From Istiophorus platypterus (taxonomy: Eukaryota; Chordata; Actinopteri; Istiophoriformes; Istiophoridae): a stretch of DNA of 64,000 nucleotides. The first letter of the stretch is position 1, and each line of letters begins with the position of its first letter. The stretch covers positions 23,141,501 through 23,205,500 of the forward strand of contig CM029120.1 of NCBI GenBank assembly GCA_016859345.1. Direction: 5' to 3'. Under the pieces are notes generated by a model. That model saw nothing but the letters and a program-made list of their open reading frames with translations, was not told the DNA's origin and did not search any database. Position numbers and translations under genes: made by a program. Below are positions 22,124 to 33,690 of the stretch, piece by piece.

Positions 22124-22510
22124 TTGTCAATGAAGCCTGCTGAAACCAATCATTTATTTAAAAAAAGAGATCACATTTCTCCTATGTTAGCTTCTCTGCA
22201 TTGGCTCCCTGTAAAATCCAGAATACAATTCAAAATCCTCCTCCTCACCTACAAAGCCCTTAATGGCCAGACACCATCCTATCTTAAAGAGCTCATAGTA
22301 CCTTCCTACCCCAGTAGAACACTTCGCTCCCAGAATGCAGGACTACTAGTGGTTCCTAGAGTCTCCACGAGCAGAATAGGAGGCAGAGCTTTCAGTTATC
22401 AGGCTCCTCTGCTGTGGAACCATCCTCCAGTTGGTGACCATGAGCCAGACACCCTCTCCACATTTAACAGTAGGCTTAAAACCTTCCTTACTGATAAAAC
22501 TTATATTTAA
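22124..22510 (+). pseudogene. LINE reverse transcriptase C-terminal fragment
   Basis: 128 open codons with the conserved HWLPV..RI.FK motif of the L2/CR1/Rex1 group and an SRLKTFLTDKTY ending typical of the C-terminus. No ATG is expected because it is a fragment; the frame continues upstream into the YADD palm motif. Confidence 0.88.
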
Positions 22511-22845
22511 GGTTGGTTCAGGTTTGTCTTGAACCACCCCTAGTTATGTTGCTATAGGCCTAGACTGTGGGGGACATTCTATGATGCACCAGGCTCCTCT
22601 GCGTCTCCTTCTCCATACTTACATATTCATATCCTAGTAAAACTTCTTACTACCTGGGCTTTTTCGCTGTCTCATAGTTTTCTGTGCTTTCTCATCTCCC
22701 TCCTCTCTCCCCCTGTCACTGTCTGCAGGTATTTCTTCCTCCAGAGATGAAGAGTGTGGATCTGTGACTTCGAACCACCTACTGCCACCATGATCCTGCT
22801 CAATATGCACTGCTTCAATTAATATTAGAATTTTTATCTTTAATC

Positions 22846-22942
22846 TGATGATGATGATGGTGATGACGTTGTTGACGATGATTATGATGATGTTGTTGAT
22901 GATGATGATGATGATTATTATTATTATTATTATCATTATTAT

Positions 22943-22989
<47 letters not shown>

Positions 22990-23060
22990 ATACTAGTAGT
23001 AGTCTTATTACTACCCCAGTTATTATAATTGTTATATTTATTATTGGAATTATATTTATA
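22846..23060. repeat. mixed trinucleotide repeat (GAT)n/(TTA)n/(TAG)n
   Basis: GAT, TTA and TAG runs in succession, in the 3' region of the LINE. The long poly-Met, poly-Ile, poly-Ser and poly-Thr open frames here are repeat artefacts. Confidence 0.93.
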
Positions 23061-23390
23061 CATCTTTATGTGGAATGTGCATTGTGCTATGCACTCTTTC
23101 CTCTCGCCCCTGCCCCCTTTCTTCCTCTCTATCCCTTTCTCCCCCTCTCCCCTTCTCTCTCAACCCAGTTGGTCAGGGCAGACCACCATCCACCATGAGT
23201 CAGGTTGTGTTCAAGGTTTCTACCAATTAAAAGGGGGCTATTTCCTTCCAGTGTAGCTAAGTGCTTGCTATTGGTTTCTGTAATATCACTATAAAGACAA
23301 TGGTCGAGAACTGCTCTATATCAAGTGCCCTCAGATAGCCTCTGTTATGATTTGGTGCTATTTAAACAAAATTGAATTGTATTGAAATGA

Positions 23391-24335
23391 ACAAGTAATT
23401 TATGCAGTCCTGCAGTTATGTTAACGTAGTTTTACACAATGCATCATCTAAGGTTGTTATTCAGCCTTTGCATTTTCTGTTTCCTTTGACAGCCATGTAT
23501 GAGTTTCAGATATTTTCCTATGCCAGTGTTTTTCTTAATTGCATATTTACTCCAGTGATTAAATAAATACACATCATATCTATTTTAAGTAACAAATCTT
23601 CAGTAAAAGTACTGATTCTACTCTTCGGGGAGGGGGTTACAATGGCATACAGTGATTAAATTAATCAACACTCACTTGCCAATTTATTAAGAACACCTAG
23701 ATAAAATGTTTAATTATACAGTAGCCCCTAATGAGGATTATGATATTCTGTTTTTACTGCATCTGTTTAAGAGGATCTGGATTTATTTTAATGGTCATTT
23801 TGGAGGCTTGTTGGTGATCCTAATATTGTGTGAACCTCGATTCATGTAAATGGCATGGAGGAAGTATTTATAGGTAATAACAGAAAACAGATAAATTCAG
23901 ATTGAGTTTTGCTGGTCCAGGAAGGATGCAGGTTTGCAACTGGGCCTGTGAAGAATTCTGCCCTGAGATTAAAAAAAAAAAAACTAAACTAAACTTTCTC
24001 AATAGCATGTTTTATTTGTTTGTGGCATATATGACAGATAACTTGGTGTTGTTACTGTTTATTGGATAAGCTTCTATGAGTATAAGCCACAACTGCAAAT
24101 ATTTATTGATATGATTGGAAGGGGCTGAACAAAAAACTCCCTGCAATAAAGCTTTTCACATAAGATAAAACACATTATGACTTGGACTTCAGACTGTTGC
24201 TTTTAATCAAAATTTCCCAACAGATCTTAAAGATCTCAGGACTGATCAAGAGGAAAGCAGTGTTACTGTTGATGATTTACTGTTAAACTTTGAATTTTTC
24301 CAAGTCACAAAACCCTTGAAGAGTTGTGAGACTGT
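23391..24335. other. intergenic sequence with a possible transposon end
   Basis: At 23670-23710 the text CTTGCCAATTTATTAAGAACACCT resembles the terminal sequence of a Tc1-like family whose ends read as 'cactttattaggtacacct'. The remainder is unassigned AT-rich DNA. Confidence 0.35.
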
Positions 24336-24339
24336 TCTA

Positions 24340-25460
24340 ACCTGGTAATATCAATTATATCAATAATATCAATTGTTATACTAACAAAGAGATGTAAGCC
24401 AATAATAAGACTAATAATACTTATTGGTGTAATAATGTTATTAATAATAACATTAGCAATAATAGCAGCAATGAATTAAAAAAGATTTAAAAAATGACAA
24501 TGATAATAATAGCAATAATGCTTATGATGATTGTTGAGTAGTAACTGCAGATCTGGAGTCCGCCAGAAGCTTCGGCCTATAGCAGGATAACTAAGGAATG
24601 GTTCAGTACTCACCTGAACCAGCCCTAACTATAAGCTTTATCATGGAGGAATGTTTTATGTCATGTCTTAAGTGTAGAGAGGGTGTCTGCCTCCAAAAAA
24701 AACAGTGACACCTGGTTCCACAAGAGAGGAGTCTGTTAGCTTATTCTATTCTTGGATACTATAGGAACCAAAAGTAAGCCTGCTTTTTTGACAGTGAAAT
24801 GTTCTATTGGGATACTAGGGAACCATGAGGTCTCTAAGATACGATGGAGCTTGGTCATTAAAGGCTTTGTACATTAGGGGAAGCATTTAGAATTCTATTT
24901 TGGATTTCATAGGGAGTGTTTAAAGAAGCTAAAGTCAGAAAAAAATATGATCTATTTTTCTAGTTCCTGTCAGTACTCACGTTGCAGCATTTTGGTTCAG
25001 TTAGAGGCTTTTCATAGAGTTACTGAGACACCCTGATGATAAGAACTGGTCAAAAATAACCAAGCTAATGCCTTCTTCTGAGGTGTTAAGGGCAATGTGA
25101 ATAACCCCTGTGTTGTCTGAGTTTAGAAGTAAAAAAAAATTACTGGTCATACAGAGTTTTATGCCTTTAAGACATGCTGGACCTGTTTAGTTTTATCTGG
25201 CTTCCTAGATAAGTACAGCTGGGTGTCATCTGCATAGCAATGGAAATTTAATTTGTACCTCCTTATAATAATGCCTAAAGGAGGCATATATAGGGTGAAA
25301 AATATCATCCCTTGTGCATGTGGAACTCCATGACTAATTTTTGTGTGCGTGAAAGAGTCATTGTTAGCACACAGAAATGTTCCAGTCTGTAATAAAAACT
25401 TTTTGTTGATGGTGTCAAATGGAGCACTAAGATCTAGCAAAAGATATGTCCATTGTCAGA
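24340..25460 (-). mobile_element. decayed L2/CR1/Rex1-type LINE fragment
   Basis: The minus strand gives a palm fragment at 25159-25440 with FHCYADDTQLYLS and PLGIIIRR, then (lower coordinates) antisense of the C-terminal domain at 24620-25060, and the trinucleotide-rich 3' region at 24340-24540. Same family as 21960-23390, in opposite orientation. Frameshifts and stops throughout. Confidence 0.82.
25159..25440 (-). pseudogene. LINE reverse transcriptase palm fragment
   Basis: 93 open codons with LDLSAPFDTI (first catalytic Asp region, D in LDLSAPFD), SHGVPHAQG in place of the usual GVPQGS, and CYADDTQLY with the catalytic Asp pair. It is isolated from the other domains by stops. Confidence 0.85.
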
Positions 25461-25574
25461 AGCCATTAGAAAATCATATATAACTTTCAACAGTTCTATT
25501 TCTCTGCTATGATGCAATGATTGAAATCCTTCAAACATAACTATGCTATGTCCTATGCAAAAAATACATTAATG

Positions 25575-27540
25575 AAATCCTGTGCCAACAACAACAACAA
25601 AAGGACATGCTGGCTCCAGGTTACAGAGGAGGCCCAGAGGAACACAAGCCAGCATCAGTAACAGGCTGAGGAACAGGCCACGCTGTCCACCACAGCTTAT
25701 TATCCTGTTAACCATCATCCAGTCCCTGAAAAACAATCTTGTTGGCCTAAGGGCAAGGATCAAATACCAGAGAGATATATTGGACTATAATAAAACCTGC
25801 CTTATTGAGCCATGGCTCATCCCTATGATACCAGACCACTCCCGTCAACCAGTAATCTCTCACTTCTTTGCATGGGTAGAGAAGGAGTTTCTGGCAAGCT
25901 TAGGGGAGGTTGAGTATGCTTGATGTTTTATCAACAGCTGGTGCAATTGCAGGAACATAGTTCTTCTCAAAAATTCCTGGTTGCCCAACATGAAGCACCT
26001 GCCAATCAAATGTTGCCCACTCTACCTCTTTCAGGAGTTGCTTTGTTTGAGCTACTTGACACCCTGATTAGCTAACCAGGCTAACCACTGGGATGAAGCC
26101 CTCATCCTGTCTGGGGAGTTTAATGGTGCAACTCTAAAGAAGGTGTGGCAAGACCTTCAGGAGCATAACACATGCCCAACAGGGGAGAGAGGACGCTGGA
26201 TCAATGCTATACACCCTTCAAGAATGCCTACAAAGCAAAATCTCTCCCCCCATTTGGCCAATCAGACCATGTGGCCATCATCCTCATGCAAAAAATTAAG
26301 GCTGAAGCATGTAGCCCAGGCATGAAAAGGGAGGTGACATGATGGACTGAGCGATCAGAGGCTCTGGAATACATAGACAGGGACATATTCTGGTCCAGCT
26401 CTGGTGAAGACAGTGACTACAGGGAAAGTGATGGACGACACTGTGGAGAAAGTTAGGATCAGAACTTTTCCCAACCAGAATCCATGTGTGGTTAAAACCA
26501 TCTACAATATTCCGAAGTCCTGCACCATCACCCACAACACAGGGCTTGCAACTTGGACTATGGATGAACACAAGGCTGCCTCATACAACCAGTAAAAGAG
26601 GCTAAACAATGCTATGGCAGAGAGCTGGAGCTACAGCAGTCTGGCTCCAGTGGAATGTAGCACGGACTATAGAGCACTACAGACTATAAAGCGACACCCT
26701 CATCTATAGAGAATATTGACATATATTGACTCTCTCACCATGAACTGAACACCTTTTTTGTGTGATTTTTGGCAAACTGCCAAAAACAGATCCCCTAGAG
26801 GAGAATGTGTCACCATGAAAGAGCACAAAGTGAGAGACATTCAGGAGAGTGAACACCAGGAAGGCAGCAGAACCAGATAGTATTACTGGATGTGCCCCTA
26901 AAGCCTTTTCTGATCAACTAGCACCTGTGATCATGGTGCATTATTTGCACTTGTTTTAAGCAGTGAACCATAATCACTATCCAGCTGTCTAAATGAATAT
27001 TGCCCAGTATTCCTGACCACTGTGGTGATGACGTGCTTTGAGGGGCTGATCGAAAGGCTTCATCACAGCCTCCTTACATGTGACCAACAGATCCACAGAT
27101 GACACCATAGCCTAAATGCTCCACACAACCCAGCCGACAAGGACAAGAGGAGGGGAAATTATGCTAGTATGCTGCTCATTGATTATAGTTTGGCATTTAA
27201 CAAAATAATCTACTCCAAACCAGTTACTAAACTGAGAGACCAATGGCCACAATCCTCCCTGTGCAGATTGGTCATCAGACCACAGGTGGTATAACCTGGT
27301 CCAATCGTGTGTCATCCCCACCATCACTGCTGGAGCCTTCCCCAAGGTTGCATTCTGAGCCCCTTGCTTTACTCCCTGAATACATAATACTGCATGGCCA
27401 CGTGGGACTCCATCACCATTGTCAAGTTTGCTGACAACATAGCAGTGGTTGGCCTCATCTCCAAAAATAATGAGAAGGCCTGGTGCAGGTTATTCACATT
27501 CTATTCAACATTTTAAGCAAGATTGGTGTATTAGTGTATT
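25575..27540 (+). mobile_element. second, older LINE (L2/CR1-like) with endonuclease and RT remnants
   Basis: The + strand translates in broken frames to endonuclease-like pieces (near 25690-25830 IIQSLKNNLVGLRARIKYQ; 26095-26125 LILSGEFN, matching the GDFN motif; 26255-26290 with SDH in context), then RT pieces: 26850-26900 (KAAEPDSITGC-like), 27010-27060 (VVMTCFEGLIERL), 27175-27200 (MLLIDYSLAFN), 27330-27360 (PQGCILSPLLYSL-like) and 27420-27450 (KFADNIAVVGL, where the second palm Asp has become Asn). It spans nearly all of ORF2 but is full of stops. It is a different lineage from the YADDT copies. Confidence 0.78.
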
Positions 27541-27544
27541 ACTT

Positions 27545-28790
27545 TTTTCACAGCTTTATGGTGAAAAAAGGAAGGGGGCACCATAAAAATGTTTCAGCAT
27601 CCCAACAGATTTGAGCTCTCAGATAACTTTAACCAAAATCTCAGACCTTAATTAGCTTGTTAGGGCTATGGCTTTTTCACAATCATCATTAGGAAAGACC
27701 AAGTGATGCAAATTTCAAAGCTTTATAATACTCTGAGTCCTCAAAACCTCACCCAACAATAAGCAGCCCCTGGCTCCTCTAATAAGCTGCCTAGCACTCT
27801 AAAGAAATAAAATAACTGAAGCCCAAAAAGTAGGAGAAGGATATCAGAAGATAGAAAACATTTTCAGGTAGCCATTTCCTCAGTTGATAATGTAATAAAG
27901 AAATGTCAGCTGCTCATAGGATTACTAGAAAGGTAAACCAAAACCCCCATGTGGATCCAAAAGACTTTGAAGAAGATTTACTAGACTCTGGAGTGGTGGT
28001 GGACTCCTCTACTATACAGCGACATTTGTACAAATATAACCTTCATGCAAGAGTTATCTGAAAAAAAAGAAAAAAAACCAAAACCTTTACTGCATCCATA
28101 CCACAAAATTCAGCATCAGAAGTTTGCAAAAGAACATCTAAACAATCTTGATGCATTTTGGAAATAAGTCCTGTGGAGTGATGTAGTTAAAATAGAACTT
28201 TTTGGCTGCAGGGAGCAATAGTATATTTGGAGAGAAAAGGGTGCAGCATATCATGAAGAGAATACCTCTCCAACTTTTAATCATGGGGGTGGAATGATCA
28301 TGCTCCGGGCTTGTTTTTCAGTAAGTGGCACAGGGAACATTTCACCAGTAGAGGGAAGAGCTGACTCAGTTAAATACCATCAAATTCAGGGAGCAAATCA
28401 CTTCAGCCTTCAAAAAGCTGAAGATGAATGGAGAATAGCTCCTGTAACAGGATAATGATCCTAAGTGCACATCAGAATCTGGGATGGACTACCTAAAGAG
28501 ATGGAAGCTGACGTTTTGCCATGGCCCTCCAACCTAAACATCATCAAAAATGTGTGGAAAGACCTCAAAGGAACAGTGTATTCAAGATGGCCAAACAAGC
28601 TCATGGAACTAGAAACTATTTGCAAGCATGACTAGGCAAAAATTCCCCAAATAAGAATTGAAATACTCTTAGCTGGCTACAAAAAGTGTTTACTATCTGT
28701 GATACCTGCCAAAAGAAATGTTACTGAGCACTGACCATGCAGGGTACCAAAACCTTTGTTTAAGGCCCTTTCCTTTTTTGTGTAATGTTG
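27545..28790 (+). mobile_element. decayed Tc1-like transposon, lineage E
   Basis: The + strand keeps, in broken frames, helix-turn-helix region text (27900-27960), a segment equivalent to 'W..VLWSDEVKIELFG' at 28150-28215 (TTTTGGAAATAAGTCCTGTGGAG then AAAATAGAACTTTTTGGCTG), GGGGGTGGAATGATCATGC at 28285-28303 (GGG.IMLWGC block) and AACAGGATAATGATCCTAAGTGC at 28446-28468 (QDNDPKC block with the second catalytic Asp). Right-hand text up to about 28670 corresponds to the C-terminus. Many stops; dead. Confidence 0.8.
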
Positions 28791-29129
28791 AATCTGTAAA
28801 AGAAAGAAATGTGTCATCTTTAACTTATTGCCCATGCTCTCATCTTTTAATTGCTTCGCTAGTCTGAATAATAGAAATTTTGACAATGGGTCAAAAGCAG
28901 CAGAGGAACGACCACCCACTCAAGATCAACCTGAAATTAAGATCTTTATTTCCCCACACAGCATTATCTGATGGACACCTACTGTAATGGAATTTATTTC
29001 CCAAATGCTGTGTAGTCCATGATTGTAAACTCAAATTTAAAAAAAATGGTCAGACAATGGAGGGTTTTGAGGAAATATTATTAATTGTTCCTTTTTATGT
29101 GATATGTCACAACAAGATTGTGTTTTGAT
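28791..29129. other. intergenic sequence, nothing recognised
   Basis: Possibly the terminal part of the Tc1 element to the left. No coding signal. Confidence 0.4.
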
Positions 29130-29420
29130 TAAAAGAGAGTAGTTTCATTTACATTTAGAGGTAAACCAGTTGAGTCTAGTAGTGAATTAAATACAGAACT
29201 AAGGCTGTTGCTGTCAACATCTACATGACTTTTGAAATCACCCATTACAATTACTTTACCTTTAGTAAGCACTAACTCAGATAAAAACTCTTAGGGGAAG
29301 GTGGACAATATACAGTAACTAGTAGAACCAGTAGTAAAGTTTAGGTCTAGGGGACATTAATAAACTGGATTGGAAAAGTGCTGCTGCCCCTCCTCCTTGA
29401 CTTGTGCTCCAAGGAATGTG
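29130..29420 (-). repeat. dispersed repeat, possibly LINE-derived
   Basis: ATTACTTTACCTTTAGTAAGCACTAACTC..GATAAAAACTC and CCTCCTCCTTGACTTGTGCTCC..GGAATGTGAGACTCAATATGAG resemble a widespread teleost repeat that usually appears antisense within LINE-like sequence. No protein motif read with certainty. Confidence 0.4.
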
Positions 29421-30635
29421 AGACTCAATATGAGTTAAGTCAAAGTATACATATTTTACAGTATATACAAATATATGAATACTATATATGTATAAAAATG
29501 CATATGTATACTAAAAATATGTATATAGATTTTAATTTCAATTTACTTTGACTGTCTATACTTAAATCTGTCAGGGACATTTGAAGCAGTCCAGTTTTTC
29601 AGAAGTTTCAAAAGTTTAAAAAATATAGGAGTAGGAACTACACTGTGATGCAATCTGTTACAATACCCTTTTTTACATATAGTGTAATAATAATGTAATT
29701 CCTTTTGTGCATCTATAATAAAATCAAAAACTCAAAAAAAATCAATGTTTTTATTATAGTCTTAACAATGTACAGTAAAATTCAACAGGTTATAATTAAA
29801 AGATATCCTTTTAATGATTACAATTTTCAGTACAGTCACTAACAGGATACCTTTATACATACACTTTAAGGGTATTTGATTTCCTTTTGGTATATAAAAT
29901 TACACCTAAAAACTGCAGTAAAATTACTAATCCTACATTTATCAGGTAGTTATGATGAGGAAATTAAACTTCAGCACATCAGAACTTCCTGTTATCTTGT
30001 TAATGGCGATAATTAAGTATGAAACTTTAAGTTAAACAAAGCAGAAAAAAAAATGTCTAATCCTCAAGTTTATTCAACTAATTTAGAATCTATATGAACA
30101 CAATTATCATCCACCATAGCTGTCTTGTCTTGTTCTCTGTTCTGATTGACATCTCTCGTCAATAATTGTGCTGCACTTTAAGGATGGCACTGCTACTTTT
30201 TAAAATGTTGGAACTTGCCATCAATAAGTGGGGCTCAATATTTTTCAAAGACGATAATGAATAAATAACAAGTTGTGAAAATTGAATCTGATTCTGAGTA
30301 AATAGAGGAAATCTCTGGTCACCTGACATGTAGTAATTCTACTAAAGGCAACACATAACAGAGAGGTGGAGATAATTTATTATTTTTGTAACCCAAGCCC
30401 TGCCCTCCTATGATTATTTAATGATGCATGACAGCATTTACAATGAAAATACAAAAATCTATATTGATGAGAGTGCTGTCTCTCAGAAATCGTTCTATAC
30501 ATCACTGAATTCCAACATCCTCTTAAGAGAGACTACACATACATGCAAATCAGCTTTCTAAAATAAGGTCACTAACTCTCTCATCACCTGCTTCACATTT
30601 TAGATTTTTCCCTCTGATTTTGATTTAATTTCATC
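29421..30635. other. AT-rich intergenic sequence
   Basis: No repeat family or gene recognised. A TATA-rich patch lies at 29450-29530. Confidence 0.45.
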
Positions 30636-30639
30636 TTTT

Positions 30640-31000
30640 CATTTTAACAGCAGCGAAAGAGAAAAAAAGAAATCTAGACCCACAATTAGTCTGAGGGAGG
30701 CAGGAGTACGGAGTCGGATGGACCAGGGCGAGTTCTGATTTGGCTTGAGTTTCAAGGCAAATGGGTAATTAAGGCTTTTCCCTGGTTGGCCTGCACTTTG
30801 AAGTCCCCTACAGGGGGGATTATCCCAGCCAAGAGAAAGAAAGTGAGAGCGAAGTAATGAGACCCAATAAGAGAGGGAGAAACTGAGAAAGCAGGGAGGG
30901 AAGCCGCGCTGAAAAGACAGATTAAAAATCACATTCACATTCATTTTAAAGTAGCAGAAATGATGAATCACAGATGGATTTGTATTGCTGGTAAAACAAC
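30640..31000. promoter_or_regulatory. candidate conserved non-coding element
   Basis: High-complexity sequence without transposon motifs, containing AAATCTAGACCCACAATTAG, GGTAATTAAGGCTTTTCC and GGGGGATTATCCCAGCC. The flanks are AT-rich. It is the first of four such blocks within 3 kb downstream of bcl11b. Confidence 0.38.
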
Positions 31001-31655
31001 ACCCCAAACAAATCTCTGAGGATCAAAATATGTCAAATAGCAATAAAATTAATATGAGAGCTAATACGAATAATCCACCACTTCATAACTTGATCAACAA
31101 AAAATTTAAAATACCTTTTTAATAATGAATTAATCATTTTAGCTGTATTTTAATCAAAACTCCCTTGGCTACAGCTTGAGTTTTTGTTTTTTTTTTCCCC
31201 CCAAATGTGAATGTTTTCTTAGACTTCCATAATCATCAGCTTGATATCTTTGGGCTACTGGTTGAGATATCTTCAGATGTTATCTTCAAAACAGAGATTT
31301 GAAGACATTACCTTAGACTCTGTGATGAAACAGAAGCTGTGATGTACAGTTATCACTACTGTCATTCTATAGACCACTTTACTCATATATCATGTATATT
31401 AGATAACTGCAGCTCTAGTTTACTTCCTTTTGGATCCCAGTATTGTTCAGTATCGTGGTATCACAAAAAGTGTCTGTATTTGATGACAGAATTGCAATCT
31501 TATGTAAGCAATATAACTTGGTTTACATGATTCAATGGGTCACTCCAGAGTGCTACAGCTGAACTGCATTATGACAGGACGAGGATGTTCCTCTCTCTGC
31601 CACCACTTCTCATTATTAGGCCTGCAACCTGCTTTTACTTCCACTGCCTTAAAAT

Positions 31656-31676
31656 TGTGTGTGTGTGTGTGTGTGT

Positions 31677-31716
<40 letters not shown>
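31656..31716. repeat. (GT)n microsatellite
   Basis: About 30 GT units with one GGGT interruption, followed by GCGCGC and GA-rich sequence. Confidence 0.95.
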
Positions 31717-31717
<1 letters not shown>

Positions 31718-31869
31718 CTTGACAAAGAGAGAGAGAGAGGGAGGGAGGGGTTTGGATTAAATCAGAGAGACACCTCTTGTTATTCAGAGGTATGGAATTA
31801 TTTCCATACCCTGACTGGCTGTCAGCATTTGCTGCGCCTCCTCCCCTCCTCATTAAAAAAGCAACTTCA

Positions 31870-32370
31870 AATGACTTAAGCCGCTGGTCGTCAGCACCAA
31901 AGCCACACTGTTGACAGGTACAGTAGGGTCTTAAGTCTTCAAGATCAACGCTGCTATTCTCCCTGACAAAATTCCCCCCGCAGGGCTCCTCCCTGACTAG
32001 ATGGCAAGGGAATGGAGGTGGGGCGTGTGGAGGAGAAAGAGAGAAGGGGTCAGATGACTAGATGTCATAATTTCAGGATGTAAAGCTAGGAGGGAAGGGA
32101 TGGAAGTGCTGGGGCCCGGCTTTTTTAATTATGGCAGAAGTTTCATGGCCAGTCAGGGAGGAGTCCTTCAATGTGGCTCTTAATTATCAACATTATCATT
32201 TACTAACCAACTCCCTGTCCATTTGTTTGGCATGCCTGTTTCATGGCTCTTTCCAAGAAGCGGCTATTACAGTCCTTGGTCATTGCCTCTTCCACCATAA
32301 ATTTCCTCTGGCAAAAGAATCTTTATCAGACTCATTTTGCTAAATTTGATCCTTGAGTGCAGCACTGCAC
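31870..32370. promoter_or_regulatory. candidate conserved non-coding element
   Basis: Repeat-free block, with GCCCGGCTTTTTTAATTATGG near 32116 and TGTGGCTCTTAATTATCAACA at 32173 as homeodomain-type cores, and a distal part (32225-32340) that looks unusually constrained. The 70-codon open frame at 32131-32343 lacks family features, so I read it as non-coding. Confidence 0.42.
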
Positions 32371-32839
32371 ATGAATAAGGGATATAAGAGGGACTGTCTC
32401 CCCTTCAGATCCTAAATAAAGGACTACAAGGTAATGGATTGTTAGCTAAATGCTTAATACATGTGGTGACTTGATTCAACATGTTGATAGAGATCCTTTG
32501 TTTCCCTTTGTATCTGCATATTGTTCCACCGCAAAACCTCCTATTTCTGTTTCAGAAATAAATACATATTTTGACAAAGAAGAATCTATTGATTTCTTTT
32601 AACTCACCATCACAGCCAATTAGACAATTACACAGGTATACTCTGTAATTATTTGAATGAATCAAATCTTTCATATGTAGGAGAAACAAACTAAATAATA
32701 AAGGAAAGCTAAATGTGATTGTCCTCTGCCCTTCAACAAGGGGCACTTTATGTGTTTTATTCTCTTTTCAATACAAGCGAAGTGACAAGCAGGGTGCCTT
32801 CTCTAAAAAGCGACAGAGAGAAAGAGGGAGATAGAAGAA
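32371..32839. other. spacer between candidate elements
   Basis: AT-rich, no repeats recognised. Confidence 0.4.
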
Positions 32840-33120
32840 TGTAGTGCGTTAGTAGTGGAAGTACTGAAGGCGCCGTATAAGAGGTGCATGCCGCGTCTTT
32901 TTGATATTCAGATTTGCCTGCCTACACACGGCATTATGACACATTTGGATGATCGCATTGTAGGATTAACGGGCCTGCCTTGTCATTTTCAACAACAATG
33001 CCACGATTTAGGGATGCTATTTCTCACATGGCGCTCCGCATTAACGCCTGGCCCAAAGATTTACATAAATCTTTGTCTTAAGATGAAAGCGGAGTGGGGC
33101 TTGAGACAATGAAGTTAAGC
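32840..33120. promoter_or_regulatory. candidate conserved non-coding element (strongest looking)
   Basis: GC-balanced, CpG-containing and repeat-free, with GAAGGCGCCGTATAAGAGG, CATTGTAGGATTAACGGGCC, CATGGCGCTCCGCATTAACG and GATTTACATAAATC. The 85-codon frame (32855-33112) is probably accidental. The CpG density and texture differ from the neighbouring decayed DNA, suggesting selection. Confidence 0.45.
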
Positions 33121-33364
33121 TTTGGAAATAGGAGGGAGAAGAGAGGAAAGAGAGCCGTCACCGGGCGTTGGTGGTAGAGGGATGAAGAGATGGAAGAAAG
33201 AGGAGGGAGGGAGGGGGGAAAGTTTGAGGATAAATCAACCAGTAGTCATGCTGATTTGTAGAAATGCTGTTCCCCCTCCCTTTGTGCTGGCGTCCATATG
33301 GTAGAAATAATTGAAAATAGATGTGAATAGGGAAGGAGGAGGGAAATTTGCATTTCTGTATCTA

Positions 33365-33535
33365 AGAGGAGTTTTGGTGTTAGTGTTGGTGGTGGTGGTA
33401 TTGGAGGTGGTGGGTAGGTAGGTGAGTGGGTGGGATGGGGGGGGCGCAATTGTAGGTGAAGGTGATGAATGCAATGAAAGGCTTCCTCTTCATTGTGGAA
33501 ATGCTGCCTCTCTAACCCCCCCCCCCCCCCCACCT
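33365..33535. repeat. G-rich tract followed by C16
   Basis: GGT/GGTAGG repeats (33369-33440) end in eight consecutive G (33437-33444), and 16 consecutive C follow at 33516-33531. Candidate for G-quadruplex or i-motif structure; low complexity, not coding. Confidence 0.85.
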
Positions 33536-33559
33536 CCTCTTTACCTCTGTCCTCTAATC

Positions 33560-33690
33560 TCTTGGCCTGCAGCAGTCAATGGAAAAAGTGCCCTAGATTG
33601 TTGTGTTTCCCCAATCGCCTTGATTGGATTCATCCTGGCTGATTGTCAGTCTGTTACGTTGAAGCCAACGAGAGACAAGTGATACAGTAG
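33560..33690. promoter_or_regulatory. candidate conserved non-coding element
   Basis: CTTGGCCTGCAGCAGTCAATGG and CCAATCGCCTTGATTGGATTC, which contains an inverted CCAATC..GATTGG pair. Repeat-free and of high complexity, beside the G/C tract. Confidence 0.35.

Larger units (their letters stand above)
21960..23390 (+). mobile_element. decayed L2/CR1/Rex1-type LINE, 3' part
   Basis: Reading rightwards: a reverse-transcriptase palm segment (about 22010-22125, with CYADDT, the catalytic Asp pair, at 22097-22114), joined directly in the same frame to the C-terminal domain at 22154-22507 (SLHWLPVKSRIQFKILLL, RTLRSQNAGLLVVPRV, LSTFNSRLKTFL). A 3' untranslated part follows, with trinucleotide repeats, ending near AATTGAATTG at about 23375-23385. 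The segment between palm and C-terminal domain is deleted. It is a 5'-truncated, dead copy. Confidence 0.88.

Noticed and set aside
22634..23198. Open frames with long runs of Ile, Met, Thr or Ser
   Set aside because: Direct translation of trinucleotide repeats in a LINE 3' region.
32855..33112. 85-codon open frame in a high-complexity block
   Set aside because: It has no splice sites, no recognised family and lies in a block better explained as non-coding regulatory DNA; worth testing by conservation of reading frame, but not callable.
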